NCBI RefSeq assembly: GCF_042432825.1
Contig: NZ_JBHLWN010000014.1
Coordinates: forward strand, 90,176 to 154,175
DNA from: Gordoniibacillus chartarius
GTDB lineage: Bacteria > Bacillota > Bacilli > Paenibacillales > NBRC-103111
DNA: 64,000 nt
Reading direction: 5' to 3'
The notes under the pieces were generated by a model. The model searched no databases and was not told where the DNA came from. It saw only the letters and a program-made list of their open reading frames with translations. Below, piece after piece: positions 32,429 through 40,862 of this stretch. Both the position numbers and the translations under genes were made by a program. Position 1 is the stretch's first letter. Every line of letters starts with the position of its first letter.

Positions 32429-33826
32429 TTAACCGATACTGCCTTCCATCTCAAACTTGATCAAGCGGTTCATCTCCACCGCATACTCCATCGGCAGCTC
32501 TTTCGTGAACGGCTCGATGAAGCCCATAACGATCATCTGAGTTGCTTCCGCCTCGCTCAAGCCGCGGCTCATCAGATAGAACAGCTGATCCTCCGACACC
32601 TTCGATACGGTTGCTTCGTGCTCCAGTGTGATGTTGTCGTTCAGGATTTCGTTGTACGGAATCGTATCCGACGTCGACTGGTTATCGAGAATGAGCGTAT
32701 CGCACTTAATGTTCGCCTTCGAGCCGGCCGAGTTGCGGCCGAACGAGGCGAGACCGCGGTACGTCACTTTGCCGCCGTGCTTCGAGATCGACTTGGAGAC
32801 GATCGTCGAAGTCGTTTCCGGCGCCAGGTGCGTCATCTTCGCCCCTGCGTCTTGATGCTGGCCCTTGCCTGCAACCGCGATGGACAACACCATGCCCTTC
32901 GCGCCGCGGCCCTTGAGCACGACAGCTGGATACTTCATCGTCAGCTTGGAGCCGATGTTGCCGTCGACCCATTCCATCGTTGCGTTCTCTTCCGCGACCG
33001 CGCGCTTCGTAACGAGGTTATAAATGTTCGGCGCCCAGTTCTGAATCGTCGTGTAACGGGCGCGGGAATTTTTCTTGCAAATGATCTCAACGACGGCGCT
33101 GTGCAGCGAGTTCGTCGAGTAGATCGGTGCCGTACAGCCCTCTACGTAGTGTACGAACGAATCTTCATCGGTGATGATCAGCGTACGCTCGAACTGGCCC
33201 ATGTTTTCCGAGTTGATCCGGAAGTACGCCTGCAGCGGAATTTCGCACTTGACGCCCTTCGGCACATAAATGAACGAACCGCCCGACCATACAGCCGAGT
33301 TCAGCGCGGCGAACTTGTTGTCGCTCGGCGGAATAACCGTACCGAAGTACTCGCGGAACAGCTCCGGATATTCGCGAAGCGCCGTGTCGGTATCCGTGAA
33401 AATAACGCCCTGATCCTCAAGCTCCTTCTGCATGCTGTGATAAACGACTTCGGATTCGTATTGCGCCGAAACGCCGGCGAGGAACTTCTGCTCCGCTTCC
33501 GGAATACCCAGCTTGTCGAACGTTTCCTTAATCTCTGTCGGCACTTCTTCCCACGTCTTGCCCTTCACATCGGAAGGCTTCACGTAGTACTGAATGTCGT
33601 CAAAATCCAAATCGTCCAAGTTGCCGCCCCAGCGAGGCATCGGCATCTTGAAAAACTGCTCCAGCGACTTCAAGCGGAATTCCAGCATCCACTCCGGCTC
33701 GCCCTTCATGCGCGAGATTTCCGCAACGATTTCCCGCGTCAAGCCTTTGCCTGATTGGAAAACCGCTTTATGCTCGTCGCGGAACCCATACTTATAATCA
33801 TCCAATTCCGGCATTTGCTTCGCCAT
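32429..33826 (-). CDS. sufB: Fe-S cluster assembly protein SufB
   Basis: Core scaffold subunit of the SufBCD complex, 465 residues, on which the [4Fe-4S] cluster is built. N-terminus MAKQMPELDDYKYGF and the beta-helical part with NSLHSAVVEIICKKNSRARYTTIQNW and HMTHLAPET-like segments are typical. ATG 33826 follows GGAGG by 9 nt. Last gene of sufCDSUB, followed by a terminator. Confidence 0.97.
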   Translation of the reverse strand: MAKQMPELDDYKYGFRDEHKAVFQSGKGLTREIVAEISRMKGEPEWMLEFRLKSLEQFFKMPMPRWGGNLDDLDFDDIQYYVKPSDVKGKTWEEVPTEIKETFDKLGIPEAEQKFLAGVSAQYESEVVYHSMQKELEDQGVIFTDTDTALREYPELFREYFGTVIPPSDNKFAALNSAVWSGGSFIYVPKGVKCEIPLQAYFRINSENMGQFERTLIITDEDSFVHYVEGCTAPIYSTNSLHSAVVEIICKKNSRARYTTIQNWAPNIYNLVTKRAVAEENATMEWVDGNIGSKLTMKYPAVVLKGRGAKGMVLSIAVAGKGQHQDAGAKMTHLAPETTSTIVSKSISKHGGKVTYRGLASFGRNSAGSKANIKCDTLILDNQSTSDTIPYNEILNDNITLEHEATVSKVSEDQLFYLMSRGLSEAEATQMIVMGFIEPFTKELPMEYAVEMNRLIKFEMEGSIG

Positions 33827-33859
33827 CGAATTCAACCTCCTATTAGCTTGCTTATTCCG

Positions 33860-34297
33860 TTACGCTTGTTCTTGACTCTTCACCTGCTCGATTCCTTTGC
33901 GCAGCGCATTCCACGCAAGCGTGGCACACTTGATGCGGGCAGGAAACTTGCTGACGCCGGACAATGCTTCAATATCCTCATATTCAAACTCCGGATGCTC
34001 GCCCTTCATGAGCCCGGAGAAACTCTCCGCCATTTGCAGCGCTTCGTCCAGCGACTTCCCCTTAACGGCATCCGTCATCATCGAGGCGGAGGACAACGAG
34101 ATCGAGCATCCTTCGCCGACGAATTTGGCCGCATCGACAACGCCGTCCTTGACCTTCATCTGCAGCGATATTTTGTCCCCGCAGGTCGGGTTGTTCAGAT
34201 CGATCGTTACCGATTCCGCATCCGCGAACTGGCCGCGGTTCCGGGGATTCTTATAATGATCCATAATGACGCGGCGGTACAAATCATCCAATTGCAT
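33860..34297 (-). CDS. sufU: SufU, zinc-dependent sulfurtransferase partner of SufS
   Basis: 145 residues, IscU-like fold. Cysteines lie in NPTCGDKI, GEGCSISLSS and IKCATLAW with the intervening family insertion, matching SufU rather than IscU. It accepts persulfide sulfur from SufS. ATG 34297 overlaps the sufS end by 14 nt, so translation is coupled. AAGGAG is 10 nt upstream. Confidence 0.95.
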   Translation of the reverse strand: MQLDDLYRRVIMDHYKNPRNRGQFADAESVTIDLNNPTCGDKISLQMKVKDGVVDAAKFVGEGCSISLSSASMMTDAVKGKSLDEALQMAESFSGLMKGEHPEFEYEDIEALSGVSKFPARIKCATLAWNALRKGIEQVKSQEQA

Positions 34298-35510
34298 GGC
34301 CGAAGTACTCCTTTGTCTTCTGTATCGCATCAACAAGACGGTCGATATCGTCTTCGGTGTTATACAGATAGAAGCTCGCTCGCGCGGTCGCCGTAACTTG
34401 CAGCCACCTCATCAGAGGCTGGCAGCAGTGGTGGCCGGCCCGAACGGCAATGCCTTCCGCGTCCAGCACCGTCGCCACATCGTGAGGGTGAATATCGCCG
34501 ATGTTAAAGGTAACCAGACCGGTTCGGCCTTCCAGCGGACCGTAGATGTGCAGATCCGGTATCTCCTTAAACCGCTCCACCGCGTAAGCGGCCAGTCGGC
34601 GGTCATGCCGGTCGATTTCATCCAGTCCGATTTCGTTCAGAAAATCGATCGCCGCGCCCAATCCGACCGCTCCGGCGATGATCGGCGTTCCGCCCTCGAA
34701 CTTCCAGGGCAGCTCCTTCCACGTCGATTCGTACAAATCGACATGGTCGATCATTTCGCCGCCAAACTCGATCGGCTCCATGGATTCCAGCAGCGACTTC
34801 TTGCCGTACAGCGCTCCGATTCCGGTCGGACCGCACATTTTATGACCGGACAAAGCATAGAAATCAATATCGAGCTCTTGTACATTGACTTTCATGTGCG
34901 GTGTGCTCTGCGCACCGTCGACCAAAATTTTGGCCCCGTGCTTATGCGCGATTGCCGCGATTTCCTTGACCGGATTGATAACGCCAAGAACGTTGGAGAC
35001 GTACACGACGGCAACGAGCTTCGTCCGGCCGGTGATCGTCTGCTCCACATCCGCCAGCGAGATCGTTCCGTCCGGCTGCAGCGGAATATATTTCAAGGTA
35101 GCGCCGGTCGCCTTGGCGACCTGCTGCCACGGAATCAAGTTGCTGTGATGCTCCATAGGCGTCAGCACAATTTCGTCGCCTTCGCCGCAAATCGAGCGCG
35201 CATAGCTCGACGCTACGAGATTTATCGCCGTCGTCGTGCCGCGCGTGAAAATAATTTCCTGCTCCGACTTCGCTCCAATGAAGCGCGCCAGCTTGGCGCG
35301 TGCACCTTCGTAAGCGTCCGTAGCCCGCGAACCGAGCGTATGAACGCCGCGGTGAACATTGGCGTTGTCGAGCTCGTAATACGCCTTCACTGCGTTGATA
35401 ACCGATATCGGCTTCTGAGAAGTCGCGGCGCTGTCCAAATAAACGAGCGGATGGCCGTTCACCTGCTGATGCAGAATCGGGAATTGTTCTCGGATCGCGG
35501 ACGTGTTCAT
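34284..35510 (-). CDS. sufS: Cysteine desulfurase SufS
   Basis: PLP enzyme of 408 residues that releases sulfur from cysteine for Fe-S assembly. PLP lysine in YALSGHKMCGPTG, substrate-side ATSQKPISVI at the N-terminus, and the active cysteine loop in RAGHHCCQPLM. Group II (SufS/CsdA type). It overlaps sufD by 4 nt and sufU by 14 nt, showing tight coupling within the operon. Confidence 0.97.
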   Translation of the reverse strand: MNTSAIREQFPILHQQVNGHPLVYLDSAATSQKPISVINAVKAYYELDNANVHRGVHTLGSRATDAYEGARAKLARFIGAKSEQEIIFTRGTTTAINLVASSYARSICGEGDEIVLTPMEHHSNLIPWQQVAKATGATLKYIPLQPDGTISLADVEQTITGRTKLVAVVYVSNVLGVINPVKEIAAIAHKHGAKILVDGAQSTPHMKVNVQELDIDFYALSGHKMCGPTGIGALYGKKSLLESMEPIEFGGEMIDHVDLYESTWKELPWKFEGGTPIIAGAVGLGAAIDFLNEIGLDEIDRHDRRLAAYAVERFKEIPDLHIYGPLEGRTGLVTFNIGDIHPHDVATVLDAEGIAVRAGHHCCQPLMRWLQVTATARASFYLYNTEDDIDRLVDAIQKTKEYFGHAIG

Positions 35511-36799
35511 TGGCCCAGCTTCCTTTCTACAAGGCGCTGCAGCTGCTCCTCCAGCCGCTCGATCGGAATTTCCGACACGACCGGTGCAAGGAAGCCGTAA
35601 ATAATAAGCCGCTGCGCTTCTTCACGGGAGATACCGCGGGACATCAAGTAAAACACCTGCTCCGCGTTCACTTGGCCTACGGAAGCGGCATGGCCCGCCT
35701 TTACGTCGTCTTCGTCGATCAGCAGGATCGGGTTGGCGTCGCCGCGCGCTTTCGGACTCAGCATCAGGACTTTTTCCGTCTGCTGGCCGTTCGCGCCGGT
35801 TGCGCCCTTCTCGATCTTCGTAATGCCGTTGATAATTGCCGTCGCTTCGTCACGCATAACTGCGCGGGTGATCATATCGCTCTCCGACGCTTTGCCCCAG
35901 TGAATGTTGCGCGTCGTCAGGTTGAGCTTCTGCTCATCCGTGCCTACGCAAATGACTTTCGTATCCGAATTGGAGCCGTTGCCGCGCAGCACCGAAGTGG
36001 TGTCCGACATCGTATTGCCGTTGTTCAGCTCGCCAACGACCCATTGCATCTTCGCATCATTATCCAAAATAGCCCGGCGGTACGTCAGATCGGTTACGTT
36101 CTTGCCCATGCTGTGCACCGAGGCGTACTGTACCGATGCTCCCGCCGCTGCGAATACTTCCACAACGCCGTTCTGAACGATTTGTGCGCCCTCGCCCTCG
36201 GAGATAAAATTATCGACGTAAGTGACGGAGGCGTTCGCTTCAGCGACAATCAGCACGTGCGGCGAGAAGCTTGCCGTCGCATCGTCCGTAAGGAACAGCG
36301 CTTGAAGCGGCTGCGATACCGTAACGTTCTTCGGCACATACAGGAAGACGCCACCGCTCCAGGAAGCGGTATGCAGCGCGGTGAGCAGGTTCTCGTCCGT
36401 GCTCACTGCTTTCATGAAATAGTTTTGTACCAGCTCGCCATGCTCCCGTACGGCCGTCTCCAAATCCGTGAAAATCACGCCTTGGGCCGCCAGATCCTGC
36501 GACAATGTGCCATACACCTTGCCCGAGTTCCGCTGAATGATCAAATTGTCCGGGTTTACCAGCGACTTGGCGGTTTCCGGAAGGTCTTCCAGATTGCCGA
36601 GTGCGGCAGGCTGCTTATAGGCGCCGAACGAGCTGAGATCCCAGCGGTCGATCCGCGTCTTCTCCAGCTTCGGCAGCTCCAGCGTTTGCGCCAGCTCCAA
36701 TGCTTTGCTGCGCAGTGTTGTCATCCATTCCGGCTCCTGCCGGCTCTTTGCGCTCTCCAATACCGCTTGGGAGTCGATCGGAAGTGTTGCCTGTGTCAT
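35507..36799 (-). CDS. sufD: Fe-S cluster assembly protein SufD
   Basis: 430-residue SufB paralogue and structural partner in SufBC2D. The C-terminal half shows the right-handed beta-helix signature (RNIHWGKASESDMITRAVMRDEA; LMSRGISREEAQRLIIYGF). ATG 36799, 20 nt after sufC. Confidence 0.96.
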   Translation of the reverse strand: MTQATLPIDSQAVLESAKSRQEPEWMTTLRSKALELAQTLELPKLEKTRIDRWDLSSFGAYKQPAALGNLEDLPETAKSLVNPDNLIIQRNSGKVYGTLSQDLAAQGVIFTDLETAVREHGELVQNYFMKAVSTDENLLTALHTASWSGGVFLYVPKNVTVSQPLQALFLTDDATASFSPHVLIVAEANASVTYVDNFISEGEGAQIVQNGVVEVFAAAGASVQYASVHSMGKNVTDLTYRRAILDNDAKMQWVVGELNNGNTMSDTTSVLRGNGSNSDTKVICVGTDEQKLNLTTRNIHWGKASESDMITRAVMRDEATAIINGITKIEKGATGANGQQTEKVLMLSPKARGDANPILLIDEDDVKAGHAASVGQVNAEQVFYLMSRGISREEAQRLIIYGFLAPVVSEIPIERLEEQLQRLVERKLGQ

Positions 36800-36818
36800 C
36801 CTCGTTACCTCCCCCGCA

Positions 36819-37646
36819 TTAATATTTTGGCGCAGTCGTATTCATCGGCACTTTGAACTCTTCTTCTTGTCCGCCGACCGTTTCGTCTACGATGCCCAGC
36901 TCTTCTTTTACCCAATCGTAACCTTCGTTCTCGAGGCGCTCCGCCAGCTCCGGTCCGCCGGACTTAACGATGCGCCCTTGCATCATGACGTGAACGAAGT
37001 CAGGCGTAATGTAGTTCAACAGGCGCTGGTAGTGAGTAATGATCAGGAAGCCGCGCTCCGGGGAACGCATAGCGTTGACGCCGGTAGCTACGATGCGCAG
37101 CGCGTCGATGTCAAGGCCGGAGTCGATCTCGTCGAGAATCACGATGCCCGGCTCGAGCATAAGCATTTGCAGAATTTCGTTACGCTTCTTCTCGCCGCCG
37201 GAGAAGCCTTCATTCAAATACCGGTGCATGAACTCCGGGTTCATCTCCAGCTCCTTCATCTTTGCTTCCATCTGGCGGATGAACTTGATCAGCGAAATTT
37301 CGTTGCCTTCGCCGCGGCGGGCATTGATGGCACTGCGCAGGAAGTCCGCATTCGTTACGCCGGTAATTTCGCTAGGATACTGCATCGCCAGGAACAGGCC
37401 GGCGCGGGCGCGCTCGTCAACAGCCATCTCCAGGACGTCTTCGCCGTTCAGCGTTACAGAGCCTTCCGTTACCTCGTATTTCGGGTGGCCCATCAGCGTG
37501 GAAGCCAGCGTCGATTTACCGGTTCCGTTCGGACCCATGATGGCATGAACTTCGCCGCCTTTGATTTCCAGATTCAGACCTTTCAAAATTTCTTTGCCTT
37601 CAATCGTGGCACGCAGCCCATCAATCGTTAATTTCGGTGTGCTCAT
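36819..37646 (-). CDS. sufC: SufC, ABC-type ATPase of the SufBCD scaffold
   Basis: 275 residues. Walker A GPNGTGKST, Q-loop, signature FSGGEKKRNEI, Walker B VILDEIDSGLDID and H-loop ITHYQRLL are all intact. A C-terminal extension of about 20 residues (VGGQEEEFKVP...) makes it slightly longer than usual. ATP hydrolysis drives cluster assembly on SufBD. ATG 37646. First gene of the operon. Confidence 0.97.
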   Translation of the reverse strand: MSTPKLTIDGLRATIEGKEILKGLNLEIKGGEVHAIMGPNGTGKSTLASTLMGHPKYEVTEGSVTLNGEDVLEMAVDERARAGLFLAMQYPSEITGVTNADFLRSAINARRGEGNEISLIKFIRQMEAKMKELEMNPEFMHRYLNEGFSGGEKKRNEILQMLMLEPGIVILDEIDSGLDIDALRIVATGVNAMRSPERGFLIITHYQRLLNYITPDFVHVMMQGRIVKSGGPELAERLENEGYDWVKEELGIVDETVGGQEEEFKVPMNTTAPKY

Positions 37647-37691
37647 TTCTCTTCCTACCTCCGTGGCATTTACATTTATCAGTAATCACTC

Positions 37692-37706
37692 TGTGAATGA
37701 TTATCA
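37692..37706. promoter_or_regulatory. Fur-like box upstream of sufC
   Basis: TGTGAATGATTATCA matches TGATAATnATTATCA at 12 of 14 positions, 46 bp before the sufC start. A further half site ATTCTCA follows. Confidence 0.6.
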
Positions 37707-37718
37707 GTGATTCTCAAA

Positions 37719-37733
37719 TAATAATTATTATAA
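37719..37733. promoter_or_regulatory. PerR-like box upstream of sufC
   Basis: TAATAATTATTATAA matches the PerR consensus TTATAATnATTATAA at 13 of 14 positions. The surroundings are AT-rich, which raises the chance of a random match. It lies 12 bp upstream of the Fur-like box. Confidence 0.5.
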
Positions 37734-37774
37734 CAAACAAAATGAGAACTTAAAAGTACATTTGTTCCGAAAAT

Positions 37775-37798
37775 GAGAAAAACTCCTTCACGGAGTTT
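37775..37798 (-). terminator. Terminator of the DUF1802 gene
   Basis: Minus strand AAACTCC-GTGAA-GGAGTTT then TTCTC. Confidence 0.72.
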
Positions 37799-37819
37799 CG
37801 CAATGCAAGTGGACGGCGC

Positions 37820-38389
37820 TTATCTCCGCAGCGCCCTGTGAATGTCGTCGACTTTGCTCTGAAATTCGCTGTCCGGCAGAACGGCGGTCCCGCTCCGCCC
37901 GGCAGGCTCTTCCAACAGTTCTACCCAAGACTTGCAGCCGAAATACCCGGGATCCAGCCTCAGCTCTAACGGCGTGTCGAGCTTGTACACCCGAACGATC
38001 AGAAGATGCAGCGGCTTCAGACGTTTCCAGTGCAGACGCTCCTCGGCAAACCGTTCCGTCCATATATGATAAGGGAGCAGCTTCTCAACGTCCGACAATT
38101 CGGTCAGTTCGATATCTTCCGCCACCTCGGCGCGGCAATCTATCGTCACGGTCTCGTCTTCCGGACTCCACACCGCTAGTGTCTCATCGACGAGCGGGCG
38201 GTATTCTTCCTTCAGAAGCTCTTTTTTCTGATGCTCATAGGCGGGAAATAAGTAAAATGAATGCGAGCGAAGCCGAAAATCTCTCGTTTCCTCCGCGATG
38301 CCCCCTTTGCGCAGCAGTACGATCTGCTTCCCTTCCCGCAGCGCTGCGACGGTGGACGCCCACTCCTTCAAAGCTATACGCTCCGTCAA
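37820..38389 (-). CDS. DUF1802 family protein
   Basis: 189 residues starting with the family signature ALKEWASTVAALREGKQIVLLRKGGI, which recurs at the N-terminus of DUF1802 proteins. Then YLFPAYEHQKKELL and a late PLHLLIVRVYKL segment. No signal sequence. Function unknown. Divergent from a small hydrophobic protein gene. Confidence 0.85.
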   Translation of the reverse strand: MTERIALKEWASTVAALREGKQIVLLRKGGIAEETRDFRLRSHSFYLFPAYEHQKKELLKEEYRPLVDETLAVWSPEDETVTIDCRAEVAEDIELTELSDVEKLLPYHIWTERFAEERLHWKRLKPLHLLIVRVYKLDTPLELRLDPGYFGCKSWVELLEEPAGRSGTAVLPDSEFQSKVDDIHRALRR

Positions 38390-38526
38390 CTGGAAAATCC
38401 CCCTTTCGCACGTTCTTCAATTATAAAGTTGCAGGCAAAACAATGCAAATGCAAACCGTATGAAAATAACCGGTCAGGCTTATTCTATATCCGTAAACCA
38501 TCAAAAATCGACCGAGAGGAGAAACG

Positions 38527-38703
38527 ATGACAATGAGAGAAGGTCTTATTCCTGCTATTTTGGGAACGGCGGTCACCGCTACCGGAGCAGCACTCCTTGG
38601 CCGCAACCGCAACCTCGCTATGGGCATCATGGGCTTCGGCGCGGCTCACATCGTTCTTGGCGCCATCGATCTCGTTGAGCACCGCCGCCAAGATTGGATT
38701 TAA
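38527..38703 (+). CDS. Small hydrophobic protein of unknown function
   Basis: 58 residues: short helix GLIPAILGTAVTATGAALLG and a second GIMGFGAAHIVLGAIDLVEH, separated by RNRN. ATG 38527 lies 6 nt after GAGAGGAG, and a strong terminator follows, which argues for a real gene. Looks like a two-helix membrane peptide. No family recognised. Confidence 0.72.
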   Translation: MTMREGLIPAILGTAVTATGAALLGRNRNLAMGIMGFGAAHIVLGAIDLVEHRRQDWI

Positions 38704-38730
38704 TCGCTTTAAGCCTGTACACATATTCGA

Positions 38731-38759
38731 AAGCCCGGCGCCAATATGGCACCGGGCTT
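38731..38759. terminator. Bidirectional terminator
   Basis: AAGCCCGG and CCGGGCTT with inner CCA/TGG, between two convergent small genes. Confidence 0.82.
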
Positions 38760-38766
38760 GTCCATG

Positions 38767-38949
38767 TTATCGGGAAACGAACTGCTCCGGCTGCTGCTGC
38801 ATCCGGTTGAATTGCTCTTGATTGATTTTCATAGGATTAGGGTCTTTGGCTGCACCGTTCGTTCCCTGTACCGGATCGCTTTCGGCAGCAAGGTATATAA
38901 CGATCGCACACGTTGCGGCAAACAGGACAATGTGAAGCGCTCTGCTCAT
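38767..38949 (-). CDS. Small secreted or membrane-anchored peptide
   Basis: 60 residues; N-terminal helix MSRALHIVLFAATCAIVIYLA acts as signal or anchor, then a polar tail (DPNPMKINQEQFNRMQQQPEQF). ATG 38949 follows GGAGG at good spacing. No family recognised. Confidence 0.7.
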   Translation of the reverse strand: MSRALHIVLFAATCAIVIYLAAESDPVQGTNGAAKDPNPMKINQEQFNRMQQQPEQFVSR

Positions 38950-39039
38950 AGGGACATCCTCCGTCCGAGTATATTCCCTCATTGTACCCATCTGCGTTAA
39001 TTCCGTATTACACTCGTATTAACAAAATGTAAAAATTCT

Positions 39040-39486
39040 TTAACCTAAGAACGAGCTCAGCATCCAGCGATGCTTTTCCAGCGATGTGTGGATTGCCAGC
39101 AATATGTCCGACGTCGTCTCGTCACCGGCAGCTTGAGCGACTTCCATTCCTTGCTTCAGCTCCGTTGTCAGCGTATCGATATCTTTCACCGTCGCTTCGA
39201 CCATCTGCGTCGCCGACTCCCCATTGTTCGCTTCCTTAATGGTAGCAAGCTGCAAATACTCTTTCATCGTCGCCGGCGGCTTGCCTTGAATAGCTAGCAG
39301 GCGTTCGGCAAGTTCGTCGATATATTGGGCGGCTTCCGTATACAGCTCTTCAAACTTCGCATGCAGCGTAAAAAATTGATTTCCTTTAACATACCAGTGA
39401 AAGTTGTGGAGCTTAACAAAGAGAACGCTCCAATTGGCGATCTGCTTGCTCAGAACTTCGGTTACGGTTAGTGTCGCTACTGTCAT
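39040..39486 (-). CDS. dps: Dps family ferritin-like protein
   Basis: 148 residues forming a four-helix bundle. The ferroxidase residues are visible in the contexts KLHNFHWYVKG and ELYTEAAQYIDELAERLL. Dodecameric Dps/MrgA proteins store iron and protect DNA from peroxide. ATG 39486 with AGGAGG. I see no PerR box in the 155-bp upstream region shared with mtnK, unlike B. subtilis mrgA. Confidence 0.93.
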   Translation of the reverse strand: MTVATLTVTEVLSKQIANWSVLFVKLHNFHWYVKGNQFFTLHAKFEELYTEAAQYIDELAERLLAIQGKPPATMKEYLQLATIKEANNGESATQMVEATVKDIDTLTTELKQGMEVAQAAGDETTSDILLAIHTSLEKHRWMLSSFLG

Positions 39487-39575
39487 GTGAATGCCTCCTG
39501 TCGAGAATGGGTCTAGCGCCAGTATGTACCAAAACTCGCTGCGCTATGTATGATTTTCGGATCAATTGCTCAGGA

Positions 39576-39604
39576 TTGACGAGTTTGCGCGGTTTTTCTA
39601 TACT
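39576..39604 (+). promoter_or_regulatory. Promoter of mtnKA
   Basis: -35 TTGACG (39576-39581), 17 bp, -10 TATACT (39599-39604), 38 nt before mtnK. No S-box riboswitch fits in the leader. Confidence 0.75.
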
Positions 39605-39641
39605 AGGCTAGATAGTGAATCGGTATCGGAGGGATCGGACA

Positions 39642-40847
39642 ATGAGCAATTATCATGCTTTTACGGAAGCCGAAGCGATCGAGTATGCACGCGGCATCGA
39701 GGGAATGTTCCCCGAGGGCGCGCAGCTCGTAAGCAGGGAAATTGGTGACGGCAATCTAAACCTCGTATTTCATATATCGGACCCGGTCTCGGGACGCAGC
39801 GTCATTCTGAAGCAGGCTGTACCGTACGCCAAAGTTGTCGGCGAGTCATGGCCGCTGACGCTCGACCGCGCGCGTATCGAAAGCGAGGCGCTCATCATTC
39901 AAGGAAGGCTGTGCCCGGACCTTACGCCGAAGGTATACGCCTATGAGCCGGATTTGGCGCTGACGGTCATGGAGGACCTCAGCGATCATATCATCATGCG
40001 CCGCGGCTTAATGGAGCGGAACCGGTACCCGCTGTTTGCCGGCCATATCGGCGAGTTCTTGGCAAAGACGCTGTTCTTCACCTCCGACCTGGCGATGAAT
40101 CAGCAGGAGAAGAAGCTGCAGGTGAAAGCGTTCATTAATCCGGAGCTGTGCAAAATTACCGAGGATTTGATTTTTGACGACCCGTATACGGACTCCCCGA
40201 ACAACAGCTTCGATGTGCATCTTCGCGATGCGGTTGAGTCGATATGGGCGGATACGGAGCTGCATCTCGAAGTGGCGCTGCTGCGGGAGAAGTTTTTGAC
40301 CAAGGCTCAGGCGCTGCTGCATGGCGACCTGCATACGGGCAGCATTTTTATTAAACCGGATTCGACGAAAGTGATCGACCCGGAATTTGCTTACTACGGA
40401 CCGATGGGCTTCGATATCGGCGCGGTCATCGCAAACCTGCTGCTGAATTATGCCGGCCAGGAAGGCTGGAGTCCAAGCGATGCCGATCGTGCTGACTACA
40501 GAAGGTACTTGCTCGATACGGTCCGGGACGTATGGACGGAGTTCGAGACTCGCTTCAGGGCGCTCTGGAACGAGCACGCTGCCGATCGCATGGCGAAGAC
40601 GCCGGGCTATCAGGACCTGTATGTAGCTGGCCTGCTACAGGATACGATCGGCTTTGCCGGTGCGAAGATGGTACGCCGTATCCACGGTCTCTCCCATGTC
40701 GCCGACATCGACCGCATCGAGGATGCAGCCGTTCGCGAGCGGGCGCAGCGCTTGGCGCTGGCGATCGGTACGGCGCTGATCAAGCGCGGCCGTTCGGCCC
40801 GTTCCATCGATGAAGTGCTCGACATCGCGCTGTCGGCCACGAAATAA
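39642..40847 (+). CDS. mtnK: 5-methylthioribose kinase
   Basis: 401 residues; phosphorylates methylthioribose in the methionine salvage pathway. Kinase-like fold with catalytic loop LLHGDLHTGSIF and metal site VIDPEFAYYGPMGFDIG; N-terminal GDGNLNLVFHI glycine-rich loop. ATG 39642 follows GGAGGG. Directly upstream of mtnA as in B. subtilis. Unlike B. subtilis it is not preceded by a SAM riboswitch that I can see. Confidence 0.96.
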   Translation: MSNYHAFTEAEAIEYARGIEGMFPEGAQLVSREIGDGNLNLVFHISDPVSGRSVILKQAVPYAKVVGESWPLTLDRARIESEALIIQGRLCPDLTPKVYAYEPDLALTVMEDLSDHIIMRRGLMERNRYPLFAGHIGEFLAKTLFFTSDLAMNQQEKKLQVKAFINPELCKITEDLIFDDPYTDSPNNSFDVHLRDAVESIWADTELHLEVALLREKFLTKAQALLHGDLHTGSIFIKPDSTKVIDPEFAYYGPMGFDIGAVIANLLLNYAGQEGWSPSDADRADYRRYLLDTVRDVWTEFETRFRALWNEHAADRMAKTPGYQDLYVAGLLQDTIGFAGAKMVRRIHGLSHVADIDRIEDAAVRERAQRLALAIGTALIKRGRSARSIDEVLDIALSATK

Positions 40848-40862
40848 GGAGTGAATGCGGAA

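Noticed and set aside
32345..33754. Long open frame on the plus strand opposite sufB
   Set aside because: It is the complement of a clear SufB; GC-rich codon bias keeps the opposite frame open. The same holds for long antisense frames opposite sufS, sufD, sufC, yumB, mtnK, mtnA and the aldehyde dehydrogenase.
39487..39641. SAM (S-box) riboswitch in front of mtnKA
   Set aside because: The gap is only 155 bp and lacks the conserved S-box blocks; the promoter sits 38 nt before mtnK, leaving too short a leader.
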